DNA of 64,000 bases from Pseudomonadota bacterium (GTDB lineage: Bacteria > Pseudomonadota > Gammaproteobacteria > Acidiferrobacterales > UBA6901): the NCBI GenBank assembly GCA_021785515.1, contig JAJYEX010000001.1, forward strand, positions 62,001 through 126,000, read 5' to 3'. Under the pieces are notes generated by a model. That model searched no databases. It had not been told where the DNA came from and was given only the letters and a program-made list of their open reading frames with translations. How positions within the stretch are numbered: the stretch's first letter is position 1; each line of letters opens with the position of its first letter. A program made the translations under genes and the position numbers. Positions 1-9,800 of the stretch are shown here, one piece after another.

Positions 1-629
1 TCAACCATCTCACTGCGAATATTCTTCAACACACGAACCATGGGTTTGAGCCACTTCGATGATGCCTGATGCTTCGCCGTCAGATTTGCCAAATGCTGCT
101 TCGGGTAGTTCGCAATTCGTTCGCCGGCAGCGTTGAAGAAACAGATTCCTTCGACGTACTCGGAGTCGCTCGCTGACCGGAACTTGAAGTACCGCCGGAA
201 TTGCGTCGCGACAATCACATCCGACTTGCGCCGTGAACCACTCGCACCGATGGCAATTGCCTTGTCGCCAGTTTTCACTGCCGAGCCGTATTGATCTTCA
301 AGCACCGACAGCACGTCCCGCTTGAAGTCGGTGTGCGTGTAAGTCGCGTCGCTGAATGCCTGCTTGTAGGCCGACTTTTCGTCATCGGACAGCGATTCGA
401 GATCGCTGTGGAAGCAGTCATCGAGCCGGATGACGATGTCCACGTCGCTCTCGGCATAGATATTCGTGTCGTTGCCGTATGAGCCTTGAAGGAACACCTT
501 GAAGTTCTTGCCAGCGTAGGGCGTGGTGCTGGCCTCCAAGACACTTTTGATCGTGTTATAAGTATTGCTCGACTGGGTGATCGAGCCCTGATGTGACCAC
601 GTTTCGAGCTGTGATTCTGGAATAGGCAT
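1..629 (-). CDS. CD-NTase (cGAS/DncV-like nucleotidyltransferase), CBASS, 3' truncated
   Basis: This is the N-terminal 209 residues of a CBASS cyclic-oligonucleotide synthase, cut by the window edge. The nucleotidyltransferase signature is clear: GSYGN at residues 49-53, then ESDVDI at 60-65 giving the metal-binding pair D62 and D64, and a likely third acidic residue in the segment KSDVIV near 129. The ATG at 629 follows a strong ribosome site (AGGGGGAAAG). The gene lies 12 bases downstream of the capV-like phospholipase on the same strand. In CBASS, phage infection triggers such enzymes to make a cyclic di- or trinucleotide that activates the effector. Which nucleotide is made cannot be read from this fragment. 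The capV-then-cyclase order recalls Vibrio cholerae capV-dncV, which continues with cap2 and cap3; those would lie left of the window. Confidence 0.9.
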   Translation of the reverse strand, partial: MPIPESQLETWSHQGSITQSSNTYNTIKSVLEASTTPYAGKNFKVFLQGSYGNDTNIYAESDVDIVIRLDDCFHSDLESLSDDEKSAYKQAFSDATYTHTDFKRDVLSVLEDQYGSAVKTGDKAIAIGASGSRRKSDVIVATQFRRYFKFRSASDSEYVEGICFFNAAGERIANYPKQHLANLTAKHQASSKWLKPMVRVLKNIRSEMV

Positions 630-641
630 CTTTCCCCCTGG

Positions 642-1589
642 CTATATCAAATACTCGCGAAGCTGTTGCTCCCGTGACGCGAACGACTCCCGCCCTCGCT
701 GGAACAAGATGTCCAGCTTATTAAGGTCGTGCTCCAGCAGATCGGTCGCCATTTCAGGGGTGACGTAGGAGTCACTGATCCGAATGGTCGGTATGTCATG
801 GAAAAGGATCTGCCGCAGTTGGTCCATCGACTGCGTGTTGATTTCCAATGTCTTCTGCAGCAACTGCACGCTAACGAGATATTTCTTCGCCAGCCTCATC
901 AGGAAGCTCGGCTTCGGGTCGGGGTAGACACCCACGCCAACACTCACAAGCCGGATGTCCTTGCGGTCACTTTGCTGTGCCTGGACTGCGTCGGCGATCG
1001 CGTACAGCGTCGGGTTATTTGCGCAGTACCCGCCATCGATCAGCTCGATGTCCTCACCCATTGATGTTCTTACGATCGTCCGCTCAAAGAACGGGTAAGC
1101 TGAGCACGATGCCTTGACGGCGTCTGCGATGCTTACGCCAAAGCCCGGGACGAACGTGCCGACACGTCCATGCGCTTGGGCAACGCTGCCCTTGAAGATC
1201 ATCGGGCGCTCGGTCAGCCACTTGGCTGTGACGATCCCTATACCCGTTTTCACATCATCGAACGCTGTATTGCCGAAGACCTCGCTCGCCAGATTTTTCA
1301 GTGCCTGCGACCTGGCCGGAGCGGTCTTCTGTGACATCACGGTAGGCACGTGCTTGCGGTAAAGCTGCAAGATGGAATCGACGTCGTGGCCGAGCGCAAT
1401 CAGTGAGGCGATGATCGCGCCCGTGCTGGTCCCAAAAACCAGATCGAATTTTTGGTGCAGTGGGCACCCGACCATAGCCTCGATTTCCTTGAGTACCCCC
1501 AGCGTGTAAAAGCCCTTGGCACCGCCGCCGTCTAGTGTAAGGACGCGCAGCAAGGCAGATGACGTCGAGACATCCTTCGATTCCACCAT
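642..1589 (-). CDS. capV: CapV-type patatin-like phospholipase, CBASS effector
   Basis: A patatin-family lipase. Near the N-terminus it has the oxyanion-hole motif DGGGAKG. The nucleophile elbow GTSTG follows (Ser at about residue 55 from the chosen start), and the dyad aspartate sits in LIDGGY near 200. In CBASS such enzymes are activated by the cyclic nucleotide from the partner cyclase and degrade the inner membrane, causing abortive infection. The adjoining cyclase gene makes that role likely here. I chose the ATG at 1589 (MVESKD) because GGGGATGG lies 8-13 bases upstream; in-frame ATGs at 1601 and 1622 have no well-placed ribosome site. The protein is about 315 residues, normal for the family. 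The gene is divergent from the regulator at 1874. Confidence 0.88.
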   Translation of the reverse strand: MVESKDVSTSSALLRVLTLDGGGAKGFYTLGVLKEIEAMVGCPLHQKFDLVFGTSTGAIIASLIALGHDVDSILQLYRKHVPTVMSQKTAPARSQALKNLASEVFGNTAFDDVKTGIGIVTAKWLTERPMIFKGSVAQAHGRVGTFVPGFGVSIADAVKASCSAYPFFERTIVRTSMGEDIELIDGGYCANNPTLYAIADAVQAQQSDRKDIRLVSVGVGVYPDPKPSFLMRLAKKYLVSVQLLQKTLEINTQSMDQLRQILFHDIPTIRISDSYVTPEMATDLLEHDLNKLDILFQRGRESFASREQQLREYLI

Positions 1590-1873
1590 TTTCAACGCCA
1601 TCCCCAGAACTGATGAACACATGCAATATCGGCGATCATCAGCCCAATCCCGGGACTGAAATCGTGCCGCGCCAGCGTCTCTGGCTTGAGGTGAAGCTCT
1701 GCGAAATTTTGCATGGCGCCCGTACCGGTCCTTTTATCGCTGCGCCGCCAATTATTATCACAATGCGACGTACGAACGAATCAAAATAGAGTCATGGACA
1801 GATTCTAGAGCAGATAATATACTTTCCGCAATAACCAGCACAAGCATTCGCTAACCCGAACGAGCCAGTCAGG
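1590..1873. promoter_or_regulatory. Divergent control region between CBASS and the BREX block
   Basis: About 280 bases separate the starts of capV (leftwards) and the WYL regulator (rightwards). The stretch 1740-1860 is clearly AT-richer than the genes on either side and holds a TAATAT hexamer near 1819, a possible -10 box for the rightward block, without a convincing -35 partner. BrxR-type WYL regulators are known to bind near their own promoters, so an operator is expected here, but I see no clean inverted repeat to call as one. Confidence 0.35.
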
Positions 1874-2779
1874 ATGTCGAACGAACAGCTTACAGATCTA
1901 ACCCAGCCACAACGCGACCGGCTCGCGTTTGTGGAGTTGCGCGTGCGCTTCATTGGGGAGATACGCCGTCAGGACTTGGTCACGCGGTTTGGCATCCAGT
2001 CCGCCGCCGCATCCAGGGATCTGGCGCTGTACAAGGAGTTGGCCGCGGGCAACATTAATTACGACTCCAAGGGCAAGTCCTACGTCCTGGGGCCGGACTT
2101 TCGGCCCGTCTTCGACTTCCCCCCGGAGCGGGTGCTGTCGTGGTTAACCCAGGGCTTTGGCGACGGCGAGCCGATGCGGCTCAAGGCGTGGGTGGCCAGT
2201 GAGAGCCCGTCACGACTCACGCACCCGGATCTGGATGTGCTGGCGAGCGTGACCCGGGCGATCCACCAAGAGTGTCCGCTCGGCATCGAGTACCACTCCA
2301 TTTCCAGCGGCCGCACCGAGCGGGAGATCGTCCCGTTCGCGCTGATCGACAACGGCCTCCGTTGGCACGTCCGCGCCTTCGACCGGAAGTCCCAAGAGTT
2401 CCGGGATTTCGTCATTACTCGGATCAAGCGCCCGGTCCTTATGAGGGATGCAGATGTGCAGCCCCATGAGCGCAGTGATCAGGACATCCAATGGACCCGG
2501 ATCGTGGAGCTGGAGATGGTGCCGCACCCGGACCAGCCCCGTCCTGAAATTACGGAGATGGACTACGGCATGGTTCGCGGGTCACTGCGGATGAAGCTGC
2601 GTGCTGCCACCGCCGGATACATCTTGCGGCAGTGGAGCGTGGACTGCTCTCCGGACCACAGTCTGCGCGGTTACGAATTCAGGCTCTGGCTGAAAGATCA
2701 TCTGGCGCTGTACGGCGTCAAGAACGCTGTGTTGGCGCCGGGCTACCGCTCGCCCGACCAGAACAAGGGAGAGCAATAA
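1874..2779 (+). CDS. WYL-domain transcriptional regulator, BrxR-like
   Basis: A 301-residue regulator with an N-terminal winged helix-turn-helix (about 12-70, helix region around RRQDLVTRFGIQSAAASRDL). A central WYL domain follows at about 130-190 (EYHSISSGRTERE, then LRWHVRAFD), with a WCX-like C-terminal part. This three-part layout and length match BrxR, the regulator heading many BREX and other defence loci, thought to sense a ligand through the WYL pocket. The ATG at 1874 has AGG just upstream. Its stop is one base before the start of the helicase gene, so it heads the co-directional block and probably represses it. Direct control of the CBASS pair is possible but only inferred from position. 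Confidence 0.85.
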   Translation: MSNEQLTDLTQPQRDRLAFVELRVRFIGEIRRQDLVTRFGIQSAAASRDLALYKELAAGNINYDSKGKSYVLGPDFRPVFDFPPERVLSWLTQGFGDGEPMRLKAWVASESPSRLTHPDLDVLASVTRAIHQECPLGIEYHSISSGRTEREIVPFALIDNGLRWHVRAFDRKSQEFRDFVITRIKRPVLMRDADVQPHERSDQDIQWTRIVELEMVPHPDQPRPEITEMDYGMVRGSLRMKLRAATAGYILRQWSVDCSPDHSLRGYEFRLWLKDHLALYGVKNAVLAPGYRSPDQNKGEQ

Positions 2780-2780
2780 C

Positions 2781-4859
2781 GTGGCCTACGACCCAAATCG
2801 CGCGTTGGAACTGCTCCGCATCGGCTCCGGGCGCGCTGATGCCACTTTCCGCGACGGCCAAGAAGACGCCATTCGTCACATCGTAGAAGGCAAAGGTCGC
2901 TTGCTGGTCGTGCAGAAGACCGGGTGGGGCAAGAGCTTTGTCTACTTCATCGCGACCAAGTTGCTGCGGGAAGCTGGGGCCGGCCCCGCGTTATTGATCT
3001 CGCCGCTGCTGGCGCTGATGCGAAACCAGATCGCAGCGGCAGAGCGGATGGGGGTTCGCGCTGCCACCATCAACTCCGATAACCAGGATGAATGGAAATC
3101 GGTTGAAGCCAAGCTCCGTCGAAACGAAGTGGACATTCTGCTGATAGCGCCAGAAAAACTGGGTAACGACTGGTTTAACACAGAGGTTCTGGCTGGTATC
3201 GCAGGCCAGATTTCGCTGATGGTTATCGATGAGGCCCATTGCATTTCCGATTGGGGTCACGACTTCCGTCCTCACTACCGACTGCTGGAACGTATCGCCA
3301 GAACGCTTCCAGCCAATCTGCGCCTGCTGGCCACAACGGCAACAGCAAACGATCGGGTTATGGAGGACCTTGTGGCTGTGCTCGGCCCCAATATGAAGGT
3401 GCTGCGTGGTGACCTGAATCGAGGTTCTCTGACGCTGCAAACGATGCGTTTACCCAGTCAGGCTGTCCGTCTGGCATGGATCGCGCAACAACTCAGTTCA
3501 CTTCCAGGGCACGGCATCATTTACACACTCACTATCCGAGATGCCAATCAACTGGCGGATTGGCTCAAGGCCCGGGGCTTTGCTGTAGAGGCCTATACAG
3601 GTAAGACAGGTGACCGGCGTGAGGAGCTAGAGCAGGCTCTGCAGGAGAACAAGGTTAAGGCACTTGTCGCGACCACCGCATTGGGTATGGGCTACGACAA
3701 GCCGGACCTGGCATTCGTTATCCATTTTCAGATGCCCGGCTCAGTTGTCGCCTATTACCAGCAAGTAGGGCGCGCAGGAAGAGCGCTGGAATCTGCATAT
3801 GGCGTGCTCTTGAGCGGAGATGAAGAAGAAGGAATTACCGACTGGTTTATCCGTAGCGCGTTCCCAACTCGCCAAGAGGTAGACGATGTCCTGGGGGCTC
3901 TTAATGAAGCGCCGGAAGGACTTTCAATACCTGACCTCATGACCTGCGTGAACATGAGCAAAGGCCGCATCGAGAAGACGATCACGGCACTCTCTCTCGA
4001 ATCTCCAGCGCCGATCGCCAAGCAAGGTACGAAGTGGCAGCTTACTGCAGCCGAGCTAGGAGACGGATTCTGGGCGCGAGCAGACCGGCTCACCAAGTTG
4101 AGGCGTGCCGAACTCCAGCAAATGCAGGAATACGTCTCTCAGCCTTTTGGGCAGCACATGGGCTTTCTGATTGATGCGCTTGATGGCGATTCAAGCACTG
4201 TCAGCCCACCGTCGTTGCCGCCGCTGTCAGAAGACGTAGATCAGTTGCTGGTTCGGGAAGCTGAGGAATTTCTTTGTCGCACAAGTATGCCTATCGAGCC
4301 TCGCAAAAAATGGCCCGTGGGGGGAATGCCGCAGTACGGAATTCACACCGCATCCACCATTCCCTATCAAGCGCAGCCAGGCAAGGCCCTCTGCGTCTGG
4401 GGCGATGCCGGTTGGGGTGGCTTGGTTCGACAGGGCAAATACCACGACGGCCACTTTTCCGATGACCTCGTTGCTGCGTGCGTGAAGATGATTCAGGAGT
4501 GGAATCCGCAACCGAGCCCGACCTGGGTGACCTGCGTTCCATCGCTCCGGCATCCTGAATTGGTACCGAATTTCGCGCAACGCTTGGCTGCTGCGCTGGG
4601 TCTGCCGTTTCATATGGTCATCGCAAAAACAGACGCAAGGCCCGAACAGAAAACGATGGCAAACAGTACCCAACAGGCGCGCAACATTGATGGTTCGCTC
4701 GCACTCAACGGTCAGTCCATTCCTCCCGGCCCGGTCCTCCTGGTGGATGACATGGTCGACTCGCGCTGGACGCTGACGGTGTCTGCATGGCTGCTGCGCA
4801 AAAGCGGTAGTGGCGCAGTTTGGCCTATGGCCCTTTCACAGACGGGGCACGACGAATGA
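2781..4859 (+). CDS. RecQ-type helicase fused to a ComF-like phosphoribosyltransferase
   Basis: A 692-residue fusion protein. Residues 20-400 are a superfamily 2 helicase of RecQ type: Q-motif-like FRDGQEDAI (23-31), Walker A KTGWGKS (46-52), DEAH at about 148-151 followed by [11 protein letters not shown], and motif [11 protein letters not shown] near 325. Residues from about 510 form a phosphoribosyltransferase-like domain with a ComF-like segment ([17 protein letters not shown]). A PRPP-loop candidate, [14 protein letters not shown], lies near 651-666; it keeps the double aspartate but has Arg-Trp where TG or GxT is usual. The RQC and HRDC domains of cellular RecQ are not evident. The GTG start at 2781 has GGGAGAG upstream, and the stop overlaps the DprA-like ATG. 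ShosT toxins are phosphoribosyltransferases paired with a DprA-like partner; a ShosT-like role here is inference. Confidence 0.85.
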   Translation: MAYDPNRALELLRIGSGRADATFRDGQEDAIRHIVEGKGRLLVVQKTGWGKSFVYFIATKLLREAGAGPALLISPLLALMRNQIAAAERMGVRAATINSDNQDEWKSVEAKLRRNEVDILLIAPEKLGNDWFNTEVLAGIAGQISLMVIDEAHCISDWGHDFRPHYRLLERIARTLPANLRLLATTATANDRVMEDLVAVLGPNMKVLRGDLNRGSLTLQTMRLPSQAVRLAWIAQQLSSLPGHGIIYTLTIRDANQLADWLKARGFAVEAYTGKTGDRREELEQALQENKVKALVATTALGMGYDKPDLAFVIHFQMPGSVVAYYQQVGRAGRALESAYGVLLSGDEEEGITDWFIRSAFPTRQEVDDVLGALNEAPEGLSIPDLMTCVNMSKGRIEKTITALSLESPAPIAKQGTKWQLTAAELGDGFWARADRLTKLRRAELQQMQEYVSQPFGQHMGFLIDALDGDSSTVSPPSLPPLSEDVDQLLVREAEEFLCRTSMPIEPRKKWPVGGMPQYGIHTASTIPYQAQPGKALCVWGDAGWGGLVRQGKYHDGHFSDDLVAACVKMIQEWNPQPSPTWVTCVPSLRHPELVPNFAQRLAAALGLPFHMVIAKTDARPEQKTMANSTQQARNIDGSLALNGQSIPPGPVLLVDDMVDSRWTLTVSAWLLRKSGSGAVWPMALSQTGHDE

Positions 4860-6244
4860 CGCCAGTCCTCTCACCCAACACCCAGGCGATCCTGCTGCTG
4901 ACTGCGCCGCTCATTGCCGGACGAGGTACTGCGTCATCGGATCTGCTCTCGCCTGGCGAGTACAAACGTCTCGCGCGTCATTTGCGCGAAATCCAGCGTC
5001 AGCCTGCGGATCTCCTCTCGCCGGACACAGCTGAGATCCTGCGTGCGTGCCAACCGGTGATTGACGAGAGCCGCCTGCAGAAATTGCTGGGGCGCGGATT
5101 CCTACTGAGCCAAGTGATCGAGCGCTGGCAAGCACGCGCCATTTGGGTGGTCAGCCGCGCCGATGCCGAGTATCCGCGTCGCCTGAAGGCTCGTCTTCGT
5201 GAAGATGCGCCGGCAGTGCTCTTTGGCTGTGGCGACATGGCTTTGCTCGAAACCGGCGGGCTTGCCGTCGTCGGATCGCGCCATGTGGACGACGCCTTGA
5301 TTGACTACACCATGTCCATCGGGCGACTGGCTGCCCGCGCCGGCAAGACGCTCGTGTCAGGCGGAGCCAAGGGTATCGATCAGGCCGCCATGCGTGGTGC
5401 GCTTGAGGGGGGTGGAAAAGTTTGTGGCGTGCTGGCGGATAGTCTGGAAAAGACCACCATGAACCGCGAGCACCGCAATCTGCTGCTTGATGGGCAACTG
5501 GTGCTGATTTCGCCCTACGACCCGAGTGCCGGGTTCAATGTGGGCAACGCCATGCAGCGGAACAAGTTGATTTATGCATTGGCAGACACCTCACTGGTGG
5601 TCAGCTCCGATCTCAACAAGGGGGGCACTTGGGCGGGTGCTGTCGAGCAGCTCGACAAACTCAAGTTCGTCCCGGTTTTCATTCGATCGACGGGCGAGTC
5701 TTCCGCCGGATTGGATGGTTTACGAAAGAAAGGCGCACTTCCCTGGCCGAACCCGCAGGACGTGGATTCGTTCGAGGACGTGTTCAACGTGGCGATGCCA
5801 ACTCCGACGGCTTCCCCACAGGTTGGTTTTGCGCTGTTTTCGAACGAAGAGCCAACGGCGCCCGTGCCACGCGACGCCGCGCCAACGCCACAGGCCGAGA
5901 GCGAGCCATTGGCGCCGGTCGACGTTGTTTCCGATGCGCCGCCCCCCGCACCGGCATTGGAAGAACCGCCCTCAGTCACACCAGAGGCCGTACCGCCGCT
6001 AGACGGGGCCGAGGAACCTCCGCAGCCAGAATCGACCCCGGCCGAAGTGCTCTTCGCTGCCGTGCGCGCAGCGATTCAGCAGCTATTGAGAACGCCGATG
6101 AAAGACGCCGAAGTGGCGGCCGCGCTGGACGTTTCTAACGCGCAGGCCAAGGCGTGGTTGCAGCGCTTGGTCGACGAAGGCGTATTAGAAAAGCAGAAGA
6201 AGCCAGCGGGCTACGTCGTCAAACAAAAACGGCTGTTCGAGTGA
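4856..6244 (+). CDS. DprA-like Rossmann-fold protein with winged-helix tail
   Basis: A 462-residue protein with the DprA/LOG fold: [10 protein letters not shown] (137-146), [13 protein letters not shown] (166-178), then [15 protein letters not shown] and an [10 protein letters not shown] segment in place of the canonical SGSLxTA. A proline- and alanine-rich linker at about 305-390 leads to a C-terminal winged helix ([20 protein letters not shown]). Housekeeping DprA loads RecA on incoming single-stranded DNA. This copy sits in a defence operon and overlaps the helicase-phosphoribosyltransferase gene by ATGA, so translational coupling and physical partnership are likely. An in-frame TTG at 4820 exists, but the ATG at 4856 is the natural coupled start. 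By analogy with ShosA it could be the antitoxin or DNA sensor of the pair; that is inference. Confidence 0.85.
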   Translation: MTPVLSPNTQAILLLTAPLIAGRGTASSDLLSPGEYKRLARHLREIQRQPADLLSPDTAEILRACQPVIDESRLQKLLGRGFLLSQVIERWQARAIWVVSRADAEYPRRLKARLREDAPAVLFGCGDMALLETGGLAVVGSRHVDDALIDYTMSIGRLAARAGKTLVSGGAKGIDQAAMRGALEGGGKVCGVLADSLEKTTMNREHRNLLLDGQLVLISPYDPSAGFNVGNAMQRNKLIYALADTSLVVSSDLNKGGTWAGAVEQLDKLKFVPVFIRSTGESSAGLDGLRKKGALPWPNPQDVDSFEDVFNVAMPTPTASPQVGFALFSNEEPTAPVPRDAAPTPQAESEPLAPVDVVSDAPPPAPALEEPPSVTPEAVPPLDGAEEPPQPESTPAEVLFAAVRAAIQQLLRTPMKDAEVAAALDVSNAQAKAWLQRLVDEGVLEKQKKPAGYVVKQKRLFE

Positions 6245-6316
6245 ACCCATGACGATGCATCGACTTAATCACCGCGCGCTGTACTCATCCGGAATCACGG
6301 AAGACGGGAGGTGCAG

Positions 6317-6772
6317 GTGATCGCAAAACTCGAACGACTCATCGGCGAAATCGGCGACCTCAACAGCAAGTTGATCCTGCTGGTCGGACCCAGCCGCAGC
6401 GGCAAGACCCAGCTGCTCCGACAATTGGGCGCCAAGCTCAGCATCGAGCCGCTCAACGTTGGCCTGGAGCTGGGGCGTCGTTTGGCTGCCACGCCGAACA
6501 ACAAGCGCGGCTTCTCGGCAGGCGAACTGCTGCGGGAGATCGCGGACAAGGAACGAACGGAAGACCCGCTGCTGCTCGACAACCTCGAGTTGTTGTTCGA
6601 GCCCAGCCTGCAGATCAACCCGCTTGACCTTGTCAGGCGGCTGGCTCACTCCAAGCGCGTCGTGGCCGTCTGGCCTGGCGAGCTGCGCGGCGACCGCTTG
6701 GTATACGCCGACATGAGCCATCCAGAACATCGTGACTACAGCCGCGACGGCGTGGTCGTACTCGAAATTTGA
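6317..6772 (+). CDS. brxF: BrxF, small P-loop ATPase of type 3 BREX
   Basis: A 151-residue P-loop protein with Walker A GPSRSGKT at 24-31 and an acidic hydrophobic strand (DPLLLDNLELLF) that could serve as Walker B. Size, fold and place directly before brxC match BrxF, the gene specific to type 3 BREX, whose exact biochemical role is not settled. GTG at 6317 is preferred over GTG at 6311 because GGGAGGTG then sits at a workable distance. It begins 72 bases after the DprA-like gene and ends 35 bases before brxC. Confidence 0.82.
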   Translation: MIAKLERLIGEIGDLNSKLILLVGPSRSGKTQLLRQLGAKLSIEPLNVGLELGRRLAATPNNKRGFSAGELLREIADKERTEDPLLLDNLELLFEPSLQINPLDLVRRLAHSKRVVAVWPGELRGDRLVYADMSHPEHRDYSRDGVVVLEI

Positions 6773-6807
6773 CCGAAATTGGAAACATCAGGGGAAGGTA
6801 GAACAAT

Positions 6808-9800
6808 ATGACCAAGAACATGAAATACGGAGATCTGATCCAGTTCGAGCAAATCGAGTCAGTCATACAGCTGCTCGACGCCGGGCGCCCAGATGAAGCA
6901 AAGAAGCTCGTCGCGACCTACGTCATCTCCGACGATATGGCCGAGCGTATCTCAAAGCTCATGGTTCCCCAGCTCAGTTTCGATGATTCTGTCGATCACA
7001 AGGGCGTGCTGATCGTCGGCAACTACGGTACCGGTAAGTCGCACTTGATGTCGGTGCTGTCGCTGGTGGCAGAAGACGCCGCTTACGCGCCGATGATCCG
7101 CCACCCGAAGGTCGCCGAAGCGGTTACCCCGATCGCCGGTCGCTTCAAGGTGCTGCGCATCGAGGTGGGTGGCCTGCAGATGCCGCTGCGCCAGATCATC
7201 ACCCTGCAGCTTGAGCGTTCCCTCGAAAAGCTCGGCGTCGATTACACCTTCCCGACCGCCGACAAAGAGCTCAACAACAAGGACTCCTTCGAGGAGATGA
7301 TGGCCGCCTTCGGCGAGAAATTCCCGGACCAGGGTTTGCTGCTGGTGGTCGATGAGTTCCTGGAGTACCTGCAGTCCCGTCGCGATCACGAACTGGTCCA
7401 GGATCTGGCCATCCTCCGTCAGATCGGCGAAGTCACCAAGCACCTGAAGTTCCGCTTCGTGGCCGGCGTGCAGGAAGCCATCTTCGACAGCGTGCGCTTC
7501 CAGCATGTGGCCGACAGCATGCGCCGGGTCAACGAGCGCTTCACCCAGATCCTGATCGACCGCCAGGACGTTAGCTTCGTTGTCTCCGCGCGTCTGCTCA
7601 AGAAGACTGCCGACCAGCAGAACAAGATCCGCGAATACCTCACGCCGTTCGCCAAGTTCTATGGTTCCATGAACGAACGCATGGACGAGTACGTGCGTCT
7701 GTTCCCGGTTCACCCGGATTACCTGAAGACCTTCGAGCAGATCCACTTCACCGAGAAGCGCGGCGCGCTCAAGACCATCGAGGCCGCCATGCTGGCCATC
7801 CTCAACCAGGAAGTGCCTGCCGACAAACCGTTGTTCATCAGCTACGAGAGCTTCTGGAACACCGTCAAAGCCAACTCGGTCCTGCGCGCCGACCCGAACA
7901 TCAAGGAAGTCATGCGCGTGTCCGAAGTGCTGGAGTCCCGCGTCCAGCAAGCCTTCACGCGCTCGGCCTACAAGGCCATGGCACTGCGGGTCATCAACGC
8001 CCTGGCCGTGCATCGTCTGACCACCGGCGGCGACATTCATGTGCCCATCGGCCCCACGGCCGCCGAGCTGCGTGACGCGCTGTGCCTGTTCCAGCCGGGC
8101 GTGGAGGACATGCCGGGCGATCCGGCCGAAAACTTGCTGTCGATGGTCCAGACCGTCATGCGGGAAGTTCTGAGAACCGTCAACGGCCAATTCATCTCCA
8201 AGGCGCCGGACACCGAGCAGTACTACCTCGACCTCAAGAAGGACATCGACTACGACGCGCAGATTGAAAAGCGCGCCGAAGCCCTGTCCGACGACGCACT
8301 CGACCGCGCCTACTACAGCGCGATCAAGGCGCTGATGGAGTGCAGCGACGATCTGCGTTACCCCGGCTTCCAGATCTGGCAGTACCAGATCGAGTGGCAG
8401 GAGCGCCGCGTCGAGCGCATGGGCTACCTGTTCTTTGGTGCGCCGAACGATCGCCCTACCGCCCAGCCCGAGCGCGACTTCTACATCTACTTCATCCAGC
8501 CATTCGACAAGCCGAAGTTCAGCGACAACAACCTAGCCGACGAAGTGTTCTTCCGCATGAAGTCGCCGGACGAAGACTACAAGCGCTACCTGTCGCAATA
8601 CGCGGCGGCACTGGATCTGGCGTCTACGGCCAGCGGTGGCGCGAAAGCCATCTACCTGTCCAAAGCCCAGGACTCGCTGCGGTCCATGAGCAAGTGGCTG
8701 CAGGAAAAGCAGATGACCGCGTTCGAGGTCACCTACCAGGGCAAGACCAAGACGCTGCAGGACTGGTCCAAGGGCGTGTCCCTGCGCGACCGAGCCCGAC
8801 TGGGTCCTGACGAGCGCATCAACTTCCGCGACGTGGTGAACATCGTCTCCGGCCTGGCCCTCGGCCAGCGCTTTGCCGATATCTCGCCCGAGTACCCCAC
8901 CTTTTCGGTGCTGGTCACCGAGGCCAACCGTAAGCAACTGGTGGGCAATGCGCTGCGCGCCCTGGCTGGCGGCACCCGTACCAAGGATGCCGCCGCCATC
9001 CTCGACGCGCTGGAGCTGCTCGATGGCGACCGCGTCGATCCCGCCAACTCGCGCTACGCACTGGAAGTGCTCAACCGCCTCAAGGCCAAGGGCCACGGCC
9101 AGGTGCTCAACCGCAGCGAACTGCTGTCGGGCACATCGGACGTCGAGTATTTCGCGCCGATCAAGTACCGGCTGGAGCCCGACCTGTTGGTCACCGTGCT
9201 GGGCGGCTTGGTCTATTCCGGCGACATCGTGTTGTCGATCACCGGCGACAAGATCGACTCCGGCAAGCTGGTGCAGCTTGCAGAACGCTCGCTGGAAGAG
9301 CTCAAGCAGTTCAAGCACGTGGAGGCGCCCAAGGAGATCAACCTCGCGTTGCTGCGTGCCTTGTTCGAGTTGTTCGACCTGCCGTCCGGCCTGGCGCAGA
9401 AGGCCAGCCAAGGCGACACCGAGCCGGTCATCAAACTGCAGGAAAAGGTCAGCGCGCTGGTGCTGCGCGTGCTCAAGGCCGGCTCCGACCTGCAGCAAGG
9501 CAAGCTCGGCTTCTGGGGCCAGAACCTGCTGCGCGAGGAAGAAGCCAAAGACTGGCATGCTCGGCTGGACTCATTGAAGAAGTTCACCGAGTCGCTGGCG
9601 CCGTACAACACCGTCGGCAAGCTCAAGAACCTGCGCGTCACCCAGGAAGACCTGGACGGCCAGAAGAAGAATCTGGAGATCCTGGCCGCCGTCGAGCGTC
9701 TGCTCGAACTGGTAATGGAGCTGGGCAGCACGGCGTCCTACCTCTCGCAGGCCGAGATGGTGTTGCCCGCCGAGCACCCATGGGTAAAGCAGGCCGAGGC

